A stretch of DNA of 32,924 nucleotides from Gemmobacter nectariphilus DSM 15620. Its GTDB lineage: Bacteria; Pseudomonadota; Alphaproteobacteria; Rhodobacterales; Rhodobacteraceae. The stretch is from NCBI RefSeq assembly GCF_000429765.1, contig NZ_AUCM01000022.1:1-32924 (forward strand), written 5' to 3'. The position numbers and the translations under genes are program-made. Each line of letters starts with the position of its first letter. Within the stretch, counting starts at the first letter, position 1. Shown here one piece after another: positions 1 to 9,103 of this stretch. The notes beneath the pieces were generated by a model that ran no database searches, had not been told where the DNA came from, and saw only the letters and a program-made list of their open reading frames with translations.

Positions 1-99
1 AGCTGGCCATAATGTTCGCCGGGCGCTTCGACGCCTGAACGTATCTGAAAACCGCATGGGCCAGATCAGATACACAGAATTTCAGACACTCCCCTTCAC

Positions 100-1473
100 A
101 TGGACACCGACCATCTGCACGCGCATTTCGTGGTCGACAAGCATGGCATCGAAGAAGGCCGGTTCCTGTCGATCTGTCGTCATGCCGCGCTGAACTTCGA
201 TGTGATGCGCGAGCTTCACGCCGAGATCAGCCAGTCGCACGGGCTGAACATCCTCGCCTCGTCGCGCCTTTCCCGCGGCATCATCGAGAACCCGCCGCGA
301 CAGTCCGAACTGCGAGCCTCGCGAGAGGGTGGAAAGCCCACACCCCCTGCCCCGACACCGCTGTCCGAAGGGGAGCGGAGCCGACGGCTTGCCGTGTTGC
401 AGGGCTTCGCCCGCGAATACGACGCCTTGGGCGACCTCGCCGGTCTTGCCGCTGCAGCCGGCATCGAGACGGCCACCTCTTCCTACCTTACCCGGCTGGC
501 CCGAGCACTTGGCGCCTCTGCCGCCGCTCTCAGACAAGGAGTTCCCCTGATGCCCGATCACTCGCTTCATGCCGAAGGCGATCCCGCCGCACGGGTTGAG
601 GCTGCGCGCAGCGAGATGATCGCTTCGGCCACGGAGGCCTGGGAGGCAATCCGTGCCATGGAACCCTCGGCCGAGCGGGTCGATCTTGAACGGAGCTTTG
701 CCGAACAGGCACGCGCCTCCCTGAAACTCGCCCCCGACAGCATCCTCTTGGCAGAGCATGCGCAAGTCGCCGACCGGAACACCGATCCCTACCACGACCC
801 GACCCTCGCCTCGCTGGCGCGGCTAGAGCAGGGCCAAACCGAGGGGGTTTCCCTTGATGAGGGACTACGCGCGACCCTCGCCCATGTTCGCGATGAGATT
901 GGCGAACGGCTGACGGCACTCTTCTCGATCCGGGAAGACGAGCTTCGCATAGCCGGCACGTCCGTCGAGGAAATGGTCGCCCGCTTCAGTTTGGCCGAGC
1001 GCAGCGAAGGTCAGCGGGCGAGTTGGATCACTGAGCAGCCGAACACGATGCAAAAGGTGTTCTGGATGGAAACGGAGCGTGCGCTCGGTCAGGAGGTTCG
1101 GGCAGAAGTCGCCGCCTTCAACCTTGCACCGGAACTGACCGAGGCCTTCGCGCGCGACCAGTTGCTGAGCGCCGATCGCCACATGAAGCTCTCCGAGGTG
1201 CCCGCGCTGGAAGCCATCGTCGACCGCCTGCATGACACCCTGAAACCCGAAGATCTCGACCGCGTCCGGTCCGGCGATCTCGCCCCGCTCAACGAGCAGG
1301 TCCGAGATCCAGCGCTCAGGGCTGCCGTGGCGCATGAACTGAAAAATGAGGGCGGTCTCGGTCAATCGAGCGAGGTCGGACCCTGGGCGGACCTGGCACG
1401 GGCGCAGCATCGCGCCGCCGAACTGGGGCAGCGCGACCGCGCCGTCGAACGCGACACCGGCCACGAACTCTGA
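100..1473 (+). CDS. Relaxase, distal part; N-terminal catalytic region missing
   Basis: Probably the remainder of the DNA-nicking relaxase that starts conjugative transfer. The first residues carry the metal-binding histidine motif of relaxases (D-T-D-H-L-H-A-H at residues 2-9, with another His codon just upstream at 97-99). The catalytic tyrosine and motifs that normally precede it by 100 or more residues are absent: the same frame is closed by TGA at 46-48, and neither other frame in bases 1-99 reads like a relaxase. The rest (about residues 60-457) is charged, helical and of no recognised fold. It ends 10 bases before virD4, as expected for a relaxase/coupling-protein pair. The start at 100 is only the first ATG, not a convincing natural start. 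Either the gene was cut by a rearrangement at the window's left edge or it is frameshifted. Family assignment rests on one motif plus context. Confidence 0.6.
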   Translation: MDTDHLHAHFVVDKHGIEEGRFLSICRHAALNFDVMRELHAEISQSHGLNILASSRLSRGIIENPPRQSELRASREGGKPTPPAPTPLSEGERSRRLAVLQGFAREYDALGDLAGLAAAAGIETATSSYLTRLARALGASAAALRQGVPLMPDHSLHAEGDPAARVEAARSEMIASATEAWEAIRAMEPSAERVDLERSFAEQARASLKLAPDSILLAEHAQVADRNTDPYHDPTLASLARLEQGQTEGVSLDEGLRATLAHVRDEIGERLTALFSIREDELRIAGTSVEEMVARFSLAERSEGQRASWITEQPNTMQKVFWMETERALGQEVRAEVAAFNLAPELTEAFARDQLLSADRHMKLSEVPALEAIVDRLHDTLKPEDLDRVRSGDLAPLNEQVRDPALRAAVAHELKNEGGLGQSSEVGPWADLARAQHRAAELGQRDRAVERDTGHEL

Positions 1474-1483
1474 GGACAGACCC

Positions 1484-3328
1484 ATGCTCTCGAACCTCGA
1501 CACCGCATGGCGGTATCCTCTGGCGCTGCTCCTCGGCCTGCTGACCGGTCTCTACATCGGCGGCATGCTGGCGACGATCTACGTGATCACCGCCTTCCGG
1601 GAGAGCCTCGATACGCTTAGCCCGATAGGCCCCTGGTTCCTTCGCTACGCCTGGGCCGACCTCGCCGCGCGGCCTTCGGTCCTGCAGGGCGCGCTGATCA
1701 TCACTGGCGCCGTCACAGTCGCCCTGACGCTAGTCGGATTAGCCGGGGTGCATCGCGGGCGGCTGAACCAGTATGACGACGCGCACTTCCAGTCGCGCCG
1801 CGAGTTGAAGCGCAACAACATGGTCGGGACGCTCGATCAGAACGGCTTCATCTTCGGCAAGCTCGGCCTCCCGAAATCCGATGCGCCCTTCGTGATGGCA
1901 CCGCCCGACCGTTTCCCGCATGCGATGATGATCGCGCCCACGGGCCGGGGGAAGGGCGTCGGCTTCGTCATCCCGAACCTCCTGCACTTCTCGGGCTCGG
2001 CGATCATCCTCGACGTGAAGGGCGAGAACTTCGCCAAGACCTCCATCCACCGCAAGCACGGCCTGAAGAACGGCATCTGGTACTTCTCGCCCTTCGATGA
2101 AGACCGTGGCTCGCACCGGTTCAATCCGCTTGCCCGGATCGCCGCCCTGCCCTCCGCCGAGCGTCAGTACACCGCGTTGAACTCGATGGCCGATCTCTTC
2201 CTCATCCCGGAAGGTGAAAGCGCACAGAGCTTCTTCAATGCCGGCAAACGGCTCTTCATCGCCTCGTGTCTCTACGCTATCGAACAGCGACGCCCGACCC
2301 TGGGCTTTGCCGGTGAGATCATGGCCGGGGGCGGTGACAAGAAGAAGAGCTACACGGCCATTGGCGAGACCACGAACATCCCGATCGTCTCCCGTACCTT
2401 CCTCGAGATGGCTGACGTCCCGGAAAAGACCCTCGGGGCCTATGTGTCTGTCATCCAGGGATCCGGGCTCGAGCTTTGGAACGACCCCGCGGTCGACCGG
2501 GTGACCTCAGCCAGCGACTTCGATTTCTCAACCTTCCGCCGCGATCCCCAAAGCCTTTACATCGTCGTCCAGCCCGAGCACCTGAAAACCTTGGCCCCCC
2601 TCGTCCGCCTTCTCTTCGCGGATGCCATCGCGTCCCTGCAGCGGCGCGAGCCGGGACCGGACGAGCCCCATGCGGTCATGTTCCTGATGGACGAGTTCGA
2701 CCAGCTCGGACGCCAGCCCCTTGTCCTCTCTTCCATCAAGACCATCCGCAGCTTCGGCGGCCGGTTCTTCATCATATCCCAAACCATTCCCGGCCTCGAT
2801 GACATCTATGGCGAAACTGGGCGGAGGTCCCTGCAGGGCGGGGCCGGTGTGCAGATCTACATGACACCTCAAGACGACCGGACGGCAGAGGTGCTCTCGA
2901 ACGCCTTGGGGCGCTCCACGATCACCGCTTTGACCGAGAGCCAGTCTCGGGTGCGCGCTTTGGAGGACAGCGCGAATGTGAGCAGGCGGTCGGAAGAGCG
3001 GCCGTTGATTTCGGCGAACGAGGTGCTGCGGTTTCCCTTGGACGAAGTGCTGGTTTTGCCCGAGGGGCAATATCCGATCCGGGCGCGGCATATCCGATAC
3101 TACGAGGATCGTTACTTCGGGCCGATTGATCGGGCGCGGAAAGGGAAGGTGCTGCCTACCATACAGGGAAGTGGAGCGGCTGGCAGGCAAGCCGCCGTTG
3201 GAAAGCTTTCGGGGTTGGTTGCGTCCGCAAAAGGTGCGGATGCCGAGGTTTTCGGGGAGGTGGCACGTGTGTTTCAGGGGATTGCAGAGAGTGCAAGGAG
3301 CAAACGGAAGCTGCCCGCTCGCGTCTGA
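1484..3328 (+). CDS. virD4: Type IV coupling protein VirD4/TraG
   Basis: Inner-membrane ATPase that hands the relaxosome to the secretion channel. The product is 614 aa, typical for VirD4. Two N-terminal membrane segments (about residues 8-35 and 60-85) are followed by a Walker A motif A-P-T-G-R-G-K-G near residue 150 and a Walker B motif F-L-M-D-E-F-D near residue 400. The Y-D-D-A-H-F and D-V-K-G-E-N stretches are also family hallmarks. The ATG at 1484 is chosen over upstream in-frame starts because it follows the relaxase stop at 1473 by 10 bases, has an AGGA-containing leader, and starts just ahead of the first membrane helix. It lies on the strand opposite to the virB operon, with the phospholipase gene between them. 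The catalytic motifs are intact. Confidence 0.95.
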   Translation: MLSNLDTAWRYPLALLLGLLTGLYIGGMLATIYVITAFRESLDTLSPIGPWFLRYAWADLAARPSVLQGALIITGAVTVALTLVGLAGVHRGRLNQYDDAHFQSRRELKRNNMVGTLDQNGFIFGKLGLPKSDAPFVMAPPDRFPHAMMIAPTGRGKGVGFVIPNLLHFSGSAIILDVKGENFAKTSIHRKHGLKNGIWYFSPFDEDRGSHRFNPLARIAALPSAERQYTALNSMADLFLIPEGESAQSFFNAGKRLFIASCLYAIEQRRPTLGFAGEIMAGGGDKKKSYTAIGETTNIPIVSRTFLEMADVPEKTLGAYVSVIQGSGLELWNDPAVDRVTSASDFDFSTFRRDPQSLYIVVQPEHLKTLAPLVRLLFADAIASLQRREPGPDEPHAVMFLMDEFDQLGRQPLVLSSIKTIRSFGGRFFIISQTIPGLDDIYGETGRRSLQGGAGVQIYMTPQDDRTAEVLSNALGRSTITALTESQSRVRALEDSANVSRRSEERPLISANEVLRFPLDEVLVLPEGQYPIRARHIRYYEDRYFGPIDRARKGKVLPTIQGSGAAGRQAAVGKLSGLVASAKGADAEVFGEVARVFQGIAESARSKRKLPARV

Positions 3329-3513
3329 TTGGCGCCCAATGACCGAACCTCACCGCCTGCTCCAATGGGCGGATCATGACCCAAACAGACGTTCGCGTCG
3401 ACTCATCGCATTATAGTGCGCAGGTCGGTCTTTGGACCTATCATGGCTCGCGCTTAGAGACCGGCACCGCAGCTGTGGAGTGCGTGGTTTATATCCTTGT
3501 GAACGAGGTTGGC

Positions 3514-5223
3514 ATGATAGGACGGCTCCTCTCGGCGATCATCTTCCTGATGGCAGTTCCCGCCTGGATTTGGTTTGCAGGAAGCTATTCGGTCGCGCGC
3601 GACATTACTGTCGTAGTCGTCACCACTATCTTCTTCTTCGCGCTCGCCCGCCGATCCAAAGGAGATGCGGGGAGCCACCGCTCAGCGATTAGGGCAATGC
3701 TTCGACCGTCGATCGCTTTCACTTGGATGCTGGCATGCTGGGTCGCGATAAGCACTATGGATCGCATTTTCGTGTCTCCTCCGGTGGCACTCAACGGCAA
3801 TGTGACCGCTCCACCATCTACTCGAGCCGATTTGACCAACAAAAGGATTGCGGTGGCACTGTCGGGCGGAGGTTACCGTGCCGCGCTTTTGCATGCCGGA
3901 GTGGTCATGCAATTGAACGAGCTTGGTGTACCTGTGACAAATATCGTTTCGGTTTCCGGTGGATCGATACTCGGTGGCTTTCTTGGCGCTGGTGGCGATC
4001 CGGCTGACTTCGTCAAAGCGGTGCGCGATGGGCGATTTCGGCTGATGCGTGAACTCACATCAGCATACCAACTGCCGCGATGGGTAATTCCCTTCACTGG
4101 GTACACGCGCCGCGATGTGCAAGCTGCTTTACTCCGACGGACGCTTCTGCCGGAAAATCTCGATCTAGACCAAGGACCAGAGGTCATGATCGCAATGACG
4201 GATTTGGCGCATGTAATGAGCGTCGGTTGGACGCGAGATGGGCTGATGTTTGCGGGCCCGACTACATCACGTTTCTACCGTTGGGGTGACGTGCTTGAAG
4301 CTAATGGCTTTGGTGACCTTGCTGACATTGTCGCGGTTTCCGGTGCCTTTCCTGGCGCTTTTCCGACCAAGCCAGTCTCGGTGACTTTTTCGCGGCTGGG
4401 ATTGCCGCTTTCGGACGGGGCCGACGTCGTAACTATGGATCTAGCACTAAGCGATGGTGGCGTTCGTGACAATCTCGGTCTCAGGCTCATTACTGAGGCT
4501 GACGCGCATCAACGAGGCACTGCCGCAACCGCTATTGACCAGGAAGCGCTGCAGCCGGGTCCGGAATGGGCGATTGATCTCATCATCGTATCTGATGGCG
4601 GTGCCGCAATGTCGGTGGGTTCGGATGACATGGGTCTGATCGACGAAGTGTTCAGATCAATCGATATAGCTTCACTCGAAACCGGGATTATCCGTCCGAT
4701 AGACAACAGCGTCGGGCCGCCTAGGCGTTTCCTTTCTCTGCCGGGCTTAATTGCTCCATACCCAGATTCGGAGATCGCTATCCGGCTAGATCCGAGCAAA
4801 GCCCGCCAGCGATACTTCTTCTTCCAGCCCGAGGTCTTCGATGATCAAACTCTCAAAATGATTGCGTCTCTTCCACCGGATAGCGTTCTTGCCCTCGCAG
4901 CGGTCCGGGATTTCCAGGCAGGTGGCTCGTCTCCGCCTATCCGAGATGTCGACCCACTGTGCACCAATGTACAAGGTGCCATTAACACCAATATTGACTG
5001 CGCATGGTGGCGCTTGGTGACAATCGTCGGCTCGGACGTTGAGAGCGCCGCAAATGTTTTTCGTTCATCTGGAACGTTGCGCGACGACTACTCGTCTGCG
5101 GAAGTCGACGCGCTTGTCCGGTTGGGTCGGTATTTCGTCTTGCTTCGTTGGCCATGGATAGAGGCTTGCCTTAGTGCAGTGGAAAGCGGGGCATCCGATA
5201 CCCGCCAGACCTGCATGTTGTGA
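3514..5223 (+). CDS. Membrane-anchored patatin-like phospholipase
   Basis: Predicted lipid acyl hydrolase of 569 aa. The oxyanion-hole motif G-G-G-Y-R (118-122) is followed by the nucleophile elbow S-V-S-G-G-S (Ser148; the usual first Gly of G-x-S-x-G is Ser) and the catalytic D-G-G (Asp314), so the Ser-Asp dyad is complete. Before it lie three hydrophobic segments (about 4-22, 30-45, 66-84) separated by a basic loop (46-62). By the positive-inside rule this puts the enzyme domain in the periplasm; C-terminal cysteines fit that. The ATG at 3514 has a GAGG five bases upstream and starts directly at the first membrane segment, so it is preferred over the in-frame ATG at 3376. Base composition is clearly lower in G+C than the flanks (28 of 60 bases in 3901-3960), a sign of separate acquisition. 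The gene converges on virB11. Its role in or alongside conjugation is unknown. Confidence 0.85.
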   Translation: MIGRLLSAIIFLMAVPAWIWFAGSYSVARDITVVVVTTIFFFALARRSKGDAGSHRSAIRAMLRPSIAFTWMLACWVAISTMDRIFVSPPVALNGNVTAPPSTRADLTNKRIAVALSGGGYRAALLHAGVVMQLNELGVPVTNIVSVSGGSILGGFLGAGGDPADFVKAVRDGRFRLMRELTSAYQLPRWVIPFTGYTRRDVQAALLRRTLLPENLDLDQGPEVMIAMTDLAHVMSVGWTRDGLMFAGPTTSRFYRWGDVLEANGFGDLADIVAVSGAFPGAFPTKPVSVTFSRLGLPLSDGADVVTMDLALSDGGVRDNLGLRLITEADAHQRGTAATAIDQEALQPGPEWAIDLIIVSDGGAAMSVGSDDMGLIDEVFRSIDIASLETGIIRPIDNSVGPPRRFLSLPGLIAPYPDSEIAIRLDPSKARQRYFFFQPEVFDDQTLKMIASLPPDSVLALAAVRDFQAGGSSPPIRDVDPLCTNVQGAINTNIDCAWWRLVTIVGSDVESAANVFRSSGTLRDDYSSAEVDALVRLGRYFVLLRWPWIEACLSAVESGASDTRQTCML

Positions 5224-5366
5224 CGAAGGGCCACTAAAGGCTTGCTGCTCTGACCCACCGGCTCACCCGACGTGGCCTTCTCGAGAGTTCACGCCCTCGG
5301 ACGCGCGTCTCGTTTGATCCAAATACACGGAGCCGAAGAACCATCCTCTTCCGCCCTAAACGACCC

Positions 5367-6341
5367 TCACATGCACACCATCTCCGCCACCCCGCGCCGC
5401 CCGCCCTGCCGCGAAAGCTGCACCACCAAATCCACGCTTCCCTCGCAGTACCGTTTCACCTCTTCGAACCCCATGCCCAGCCCGGCGGCCATGACCATGA
5501 TCGCCAACCGATCGATGGCCTTCCGGGCAGTGTCCGCATGGATGGTTGTAAACGACCCGCCGTGGCCAGTGTTGATTGCCTCGAGGAAGGTCCGGCTTTC
5601 CTCTCCCCGCAACTCGCCCAAGATGATCCGATCCGGCCGCATCCTGAGAGAGGCTTCGAGCAGCCGTGCAGGCGTCCGCTCGCCTTGAGCACTACGATCA
5701 GCCTTTAGAGCTACCGCGTTCTCCTGACGGGGGAATAGTTCGTAGGCATCCTCGATGGTCAGAATCCGCTCGCCCGGCTCCACCATCGACAAGAGCGACC
5801 GTGCAAATGTCGTCTTGCCGGTCGAGGTGCCGCCCGAAATCAGGATGTTCATGCGCTCTTCGACGCAAAGCCGCATGGCATCGACAACTTGCCCGGCCTT
5901 GGCCAGCTTCATCGCCTCCCCTACCCTTTCCCGACGCTTGGCGTCGAGGTCGACGAGTCCCCCATGCAAGAGCCGTGGCTCGATCAGCTGATCGGCCGCA
6001 ACCTTGAACGGTCGGAAGGTGATGGCCATCCCGCCTTCCACGATGGGCGGTGCCACAACCTGTGCCCGGATCGCCATATCTCCCCAAACGATCTTTCCGG
6101 AGACGGTGGGCTTCTTGTCGGAGAACTGGACGCCGACGGCAGAAGCAATGGCCTGGCCAAGGTTGTTCGACAGAACCCGATCAATCGACAGATGCGCGAC
6201 CCGCTCCATGTGCGTCGCGCCCTTCCGCTCGATCCAAACCTTTCCGTCCGGGTTGATCGCCACCTCCACCAGATCGTCCCGCAGAAACAGGGGCGCGAGC
6301 GGCGTCAGGTAGGTCCCGAGGAAACTCGGCCGATCATCCAT
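5367..6341 (-). CDS. virB11: T4SS ATPase VirB11
   Basis: Hexameric traffic ATPase at the cytoplasmic base of the channel, 324 aa, the normal length. The Walker A motif G-G-T-S-T-G-K-T-T lies near residue 170, followed by the Asp box (L-T-I-E-D), Walker B region (I-I-L-G-E-L-R-G-E-E) and His box (G-H-G-G-S-F-T-T-I-H-A). It is the last gene of the virB operon. The start is either GTG at 6344 or ATG at 6341; the ATG shares one base with the virB10 stop, consistent with translational coupling. It ends 143 bases from the convergent phospholipase gene; I see no clear terminator in that gap. Confidence 0.96.
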   Translation of the reverse strand: MDDRPSFLGTYLTPLAPLFLRDDLVEVAINPDGKVWIERKGATHMERVAHLSIDRVLSNNLGQAIASAVGVQFSDKKPTVSGKIVWGDMAIRAQVVAPPIVEGGMAITFRPFKVAADQLIEPRLLHGGLVDLDAKRRERVGEAMKLAKAGQVVDAMRLCVEERMNILISGGTSTGKTTFARSLLSMVEPGERILTIEDAYELFPRQENAVALKADRSAQGERTPARLLEASLRMRPDRIILGELRGEESRTFLEAINTGHGGSFTTIHADTARKAIDRLAIMVMAAGLGMGFEEVKRYCEGSVDLVVQLSRQGGRRGVAEMVCM

Positions 6342-7663
6342 CACCAGATTTCCAGATCACGGTCGACCATGACCGTGATCGCGGCCCCGGGAGCGACGGT
6401 GATGATTGGCGGCAGGCTCGTATAGGCCTCGACCGCTGAACCCATGGCTGCGCTCAGGTCCTCGCCCATGCTCTCGGCCGTGTCAGAGCTGATGTCGTCA
6501 CTGTATTTCGCGGCGGCGACAGCGGGGGCCGCCCCGAGAAGTGAAATAAGCGCAGCTGACCCGAACCGCGCACCGAACCGGGTGTTGACCTTGCCGGTGA
6601 GCCCGGAGCGTCCTTGGGCATCGCCACCGAAGGCTTCCATCTGCACGGACTGCCCATCCGGGGTGACGAGCCGTGTCCAGGCGACAAGGATGCGACCTTG
6701 GCCGATGGCTACGTCCGAGGAATATTCGCCGAACAACCGCGAGCCAGCCGGGATCAGGATTTGCGCCTGGTCGAAGGACCAGATTGGCCGGGTCACGATC
6801 GCCGTAATTTGGCCAGGCAGGCTTGAGTCGACCGCATTTTCGAGGGTCGCATCAATCATCGTGCCCTGAAGGACGGTGTTCGATGGGTTGGCGATCACCT
6901 GGCTCACTTCGGTGGCGGCGGCTTCCCGCCCCGACTGCACGAAATCCCGCCCCGCAGCATCTCGACCCTCGGCCGGGGCTTCGGACATCCCCATGACTGC
7001 ATCCCCTGCCCCACCCTTCTGCCCATCGTCAAAGACGACCGAAGGCGAGGCCACGCGGGCTGCGAGCTGCGCCTCGCGCCCGGCACGTTTGGCGGCCAAT
7101 TCGGCTTCCCGAGCGGCGTCAGCGGCACCAGCAGCGTCGGCGCTTGCTTTCAGGACAGCGATCTCCTGATTGAACTGCCGCCGCATGTCCTCCATGAGAG
7201 CAAGGTTCTGGGACTGTGCCTCTTCCAGCGCGAGCGCCAGTTCCTTGGCGGTCTGGTCCTTCTCGGCATCGGCCCTGTCGGCAAGATCACCCAGTTCGCG
7301 TTGTAGCCGTTCGACCTCGGACTGGAGTGTGGCGTTCCGCGCTTCGAGGTCTTCGCGCTGAGAAGCCAGTTCCCCTTCGATGTCGGAGAACCCATCCCCG
7401 GTGGGCTTCGCTTCCGGTCCTGGCTCAATCGCCCCGAAAGGCGAGCCTCCAGCCTGATCCTGGAATTCCTCGACGGCGGAGGTTTCCACATCGGGAATGG
7501 CGCGGCTGGAAGGCCAGACCGTCCAGAGCGCGGCAAGGCTCGCCCCTGCGAGCAGCGCACCCATGCCAAGCTTTTGCTGTCGGGTCATCTTCGGCTTCGG
7601 TCGCTCGACCTTGTACTCCGGCTCTCGGCCCTTCTGCGGATCGGTCATCTCGGGATCAGCCAT
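6341..7663 (-). CDS. virB10: T4SS channel protein VirB10 with long coiled coil
   Basis: Component spanning inner and outer membrane that, with VirB7 and VirB9, forms the core complex. The product is 440 aa. A short charged cytoplasmic N-terminus precedes one membrane helix (about 32-50). The C-terminal TrbI/VirB10 beta domain covers about 260-440, with the typical V-L-Q-G-T-M-I-D-A and I-P-A-G-S-R-L-F-G-E-Y stretches. Between them, where many VirB10 proteins are proline-rich, this one has about 120 residues (about 75-205) of heptad-like, Glu/Ala/Leu-rich sequence that should form a coiled coil. It starts one base after the virB9 stop and its stop overlaps the virB11 start. Confidence 0.94.
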   Translation of the reverse strand: MADPEMTDPQKGREPEYKVERPKPKMTRQQKLGMGALLAGASLAALWTVWPSSRAIPDVETSAVEEFQDQAGGSPFGAIEPGPEAKPTGDGFSDIEGELASQREDLEARNATLQSEVERLQRELGDLADRADAEKDQTAKELALALEEAQSQNLALMEDMRRQFNQEIAVLKASADAAGAADAAREAELAAKRAGREAQLAARVASPSVVFDDGQKGGAGDAVMGMSEAPAEGRDAAGRDFVQSGREAAATEVSQVIANPSNTVLQGTMIDATLENAVDSSLPGQITAIVTRPIWSFDQAQILIPAGSRLFGEYSSDVAIGQGRILVAWTRLVTPDGQSVQMEAFGGDAQGRSGLTGKVNTRFGARFGSAALISLLGAAPAVAAAKYSDDISSDTAESMGEDLSAAMGSAVEAYTSLPPIITVAPGAAITVMVDRDLEIW

Positions 7664-7664
7664 G

Positions 7665-8414
7665 TCAGAACTCCCATCCCTGAAGCTTGGCGAGCAGGAC
7701 TGGGTCGGTGGTCATGCCCCCATCCACCCGCTCGATGCACAGAACTTGCGTGCCGATCCGGATCGAATAGGCGGAGCGCAGGCCCGAGACGCGGACGATG
7801 CTGCCCCGCGTGCCGGAGTTCAGCGTCACTTCGCGGCCCGTTGCATCCACACCGAAGATCGACGGCCGGAGGCCTGGGGCGAAGGCGAAGTAGGTCGCTT
7901 GCCCATCGTTCCAGATATGCACGGGCTTCAGGGTCTCGTCGCCCGACCAGGCATAGCCGATGTCGCGTGAGCCTGCGGCCACCGCGCTGCGTGTCGTGCG
8001 GCTCGTGCCCGTCTCGGGATAGCGCAGGACGAGCCGATAGGTCGGGTTGCGGGACCGGCCCTCGCTGATCGACAGCGAGATCGTGCGCCGCCCAGTATAG
8101 ATCGTCATGTTGGTCTCGGCCCCGGCAATCAGGGGTTTCACGGAAACCGTGGTCCTGTTCGAGAGCACCTCGACCTCGAAGGCTTCGCTGTCGCCAAGAA
8201 GGACCGAGTCGATCCGCTCGCCCGCGCCTAGTTCGATGGCGGTGTTCACACGCAAATGCGTGTCGAGCCGGATGACATCGACGGGGTTGTAGAGGACCGA
8301 CCGGACACGAGCGTCAGCGCCCATCGACGCGGGGGCGACTTCGGCGGTGGCAACACTCGCGACGCCGAGGGCGCAGGCGAAGGCAATGCCCGGGAGGAAG
8401 AGAAAACGGGTCAT
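7665..8414 (-). CDS. virB9: T4SS outer-membrane core protein VirB9
   Basis: Periplasmic/outer-membrane protein of the core complex, 249 aa. An N-terminal signal peptide (about 1-24, cleavage after A-T-A) is followed by a beta-rich N-domain and the C-terminal CagX/VirB9 domain, whose hallmark Y-A-W-S-G-D and the W-N-D-G-Q-A-T-Y-F-A-F stretch are clear at about 155-180. The ATG at 8414 overlaps the virB8 stop by four bases. One Cys near the C-terminus could link to the VirB7-like lipoprotein, as VirB9 and VirB7 are disulfide-bonded in Agrobacterium; that pairing is inference. Confidence 0.95.
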   Translation of the reverse strand: MTRFLFLPGIAFACALGVASVATAEVAPASMGADARVRSVLYNPVDVIRLDTHLRVNTAIELGAGERIDSVLLGDSEAFEVEVLSNRTTVSVKPLIAGAETNMTIYTGRRTISLSISEGRSRNPTYRLVLRYPETGTSRTTRSAVAAGSRDIGYAWSGDETLKPVHIWNDGQATYFAFAPGLRPSIFGVDATGREVTLNSGTRGSIVRVSGLRSAYSIRIGTQVLCIERVDGGMTTDPVLLAKLQGWEF

Positions 8415-9103
8415 GGATTGGTCTCCAGGGTTTCGGCGTCGACGCGGTAAGCAGAGACGGTGAAGCCGAGCGGGTTTTCCCAGACATGGGCGAGGGAGCG
8501 TTCGGTCTTTGGCTCAAAGGCGAACTCGACCGTCGCGACGAAAGGCTGTGTCACCGGCTCCTGCTTCGTCTTGCGCAGGGTTTTCAGAAAGCGGATCTGG
8601 GCGACGTTCGGCGAAAGGAACGTGATCCGTCGAACGGTCACCGTGACTTCCGCACCGGGCCCATAGACATCGGGCGGATATGCAGAATTGCCGCCGCCCT
8701 TCGACCAGAGAAGCCTCAGGCTTTCTTCGGCACCCCCTGTCGAGCGGCGCTGGACGCTCTCAAGCCGCGCTTGAATCCCGGCAAGGAAATAGCCCTCGCG
8801 GTCGGAGACGTAAGCCACGAGGAGGCTTTGCTTCAGCGCTTCCTGGTCCTCGATCCCGGTAGGGGCGACCTGCAGGATGTTTTCGGCGTCACCGGTCTGG
8901 CGATCGACGAGGACGGTGAAAACCTGGGTTTCCCGCAAGGGCAGAACGAGGACCAGTGCGGTTGCAAGGATCAGGCTCAGCCCGCCTGCGGCACTCGCGA
9001 CGATCCAGGCACGCCGGGCCGAGAGGCGGGGCTCCAGAACGAGATCGACATCAAATCCATGCGCCTCCATGGGCGGTCCTCCACTTCTCGAATTCTGGGG
9101 CAT
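8411..9103 (-). CDS. virB8: T4SS inner-membrane protein VirB8
   Basis: Bitopic inner-membrane assembly factor, 230 aa. About 30 cytoplasmic residues precede a single membrane helix (about 33-55), followed by a periplasmic NTF2-like domain. Family features seen are the V-D-R-Q-T-G-D stretch after the membrane helix, the conserved A-Y-V-S-D-R-E-G-Y motif, and the closing P-L-G-F-x-V-x-x-Y-R. The ATG at 9103 shares one base with the virB6 stop and the gene overlaps virB9 by four bases. No virB7 gene sits between virB6 and virB8 here, unlike the Ti-plasmid order. Confidence 0.93.
   Translation of the reverse strand: MPQNSRSGGPPMEAHGFDVDLVLEPRLSARRAWIVASAAGGLSLILATALVLVLPLRETQVFTVLVDRQTGDAENILQVAPTGIEDQEALKQSLLVAYVSDREGYFLAGIQARLESVQRRSTGGAEESLRLLWSKGGGNSAYPPDVYGPGAEVTVTVRRITFLSPNVAQIRFLKTLRKTKQEPVTQPFVATVEFAFEPKTERSLAHVWENPLGFTVSAYRVDAETLETNP

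Noticed and set aside
1-99. Origin of transfer (oriT)
   Set aside because: No clear inverted repeat or nick-site consensus in the short stretch visible before the relaxase fragment.
3376-3513. N-terminal extension of the phospholipase from ATG 3376
   Set aside because: Extension is polar with no domain, and a better ribosome site and membrane start are at 3514.
3514-5223. CBASS-type patatin effector (CapV)
   Set aside because: No cyclase or other CBASS gene nearby, and three membrane helices place it in the envelope rather than the cytoplasm.
5224-5366. Terminator between the convergent phospholipase and virB11 genes
   Set aside because: No convincing stem with a T run could be found in these 143 bases.
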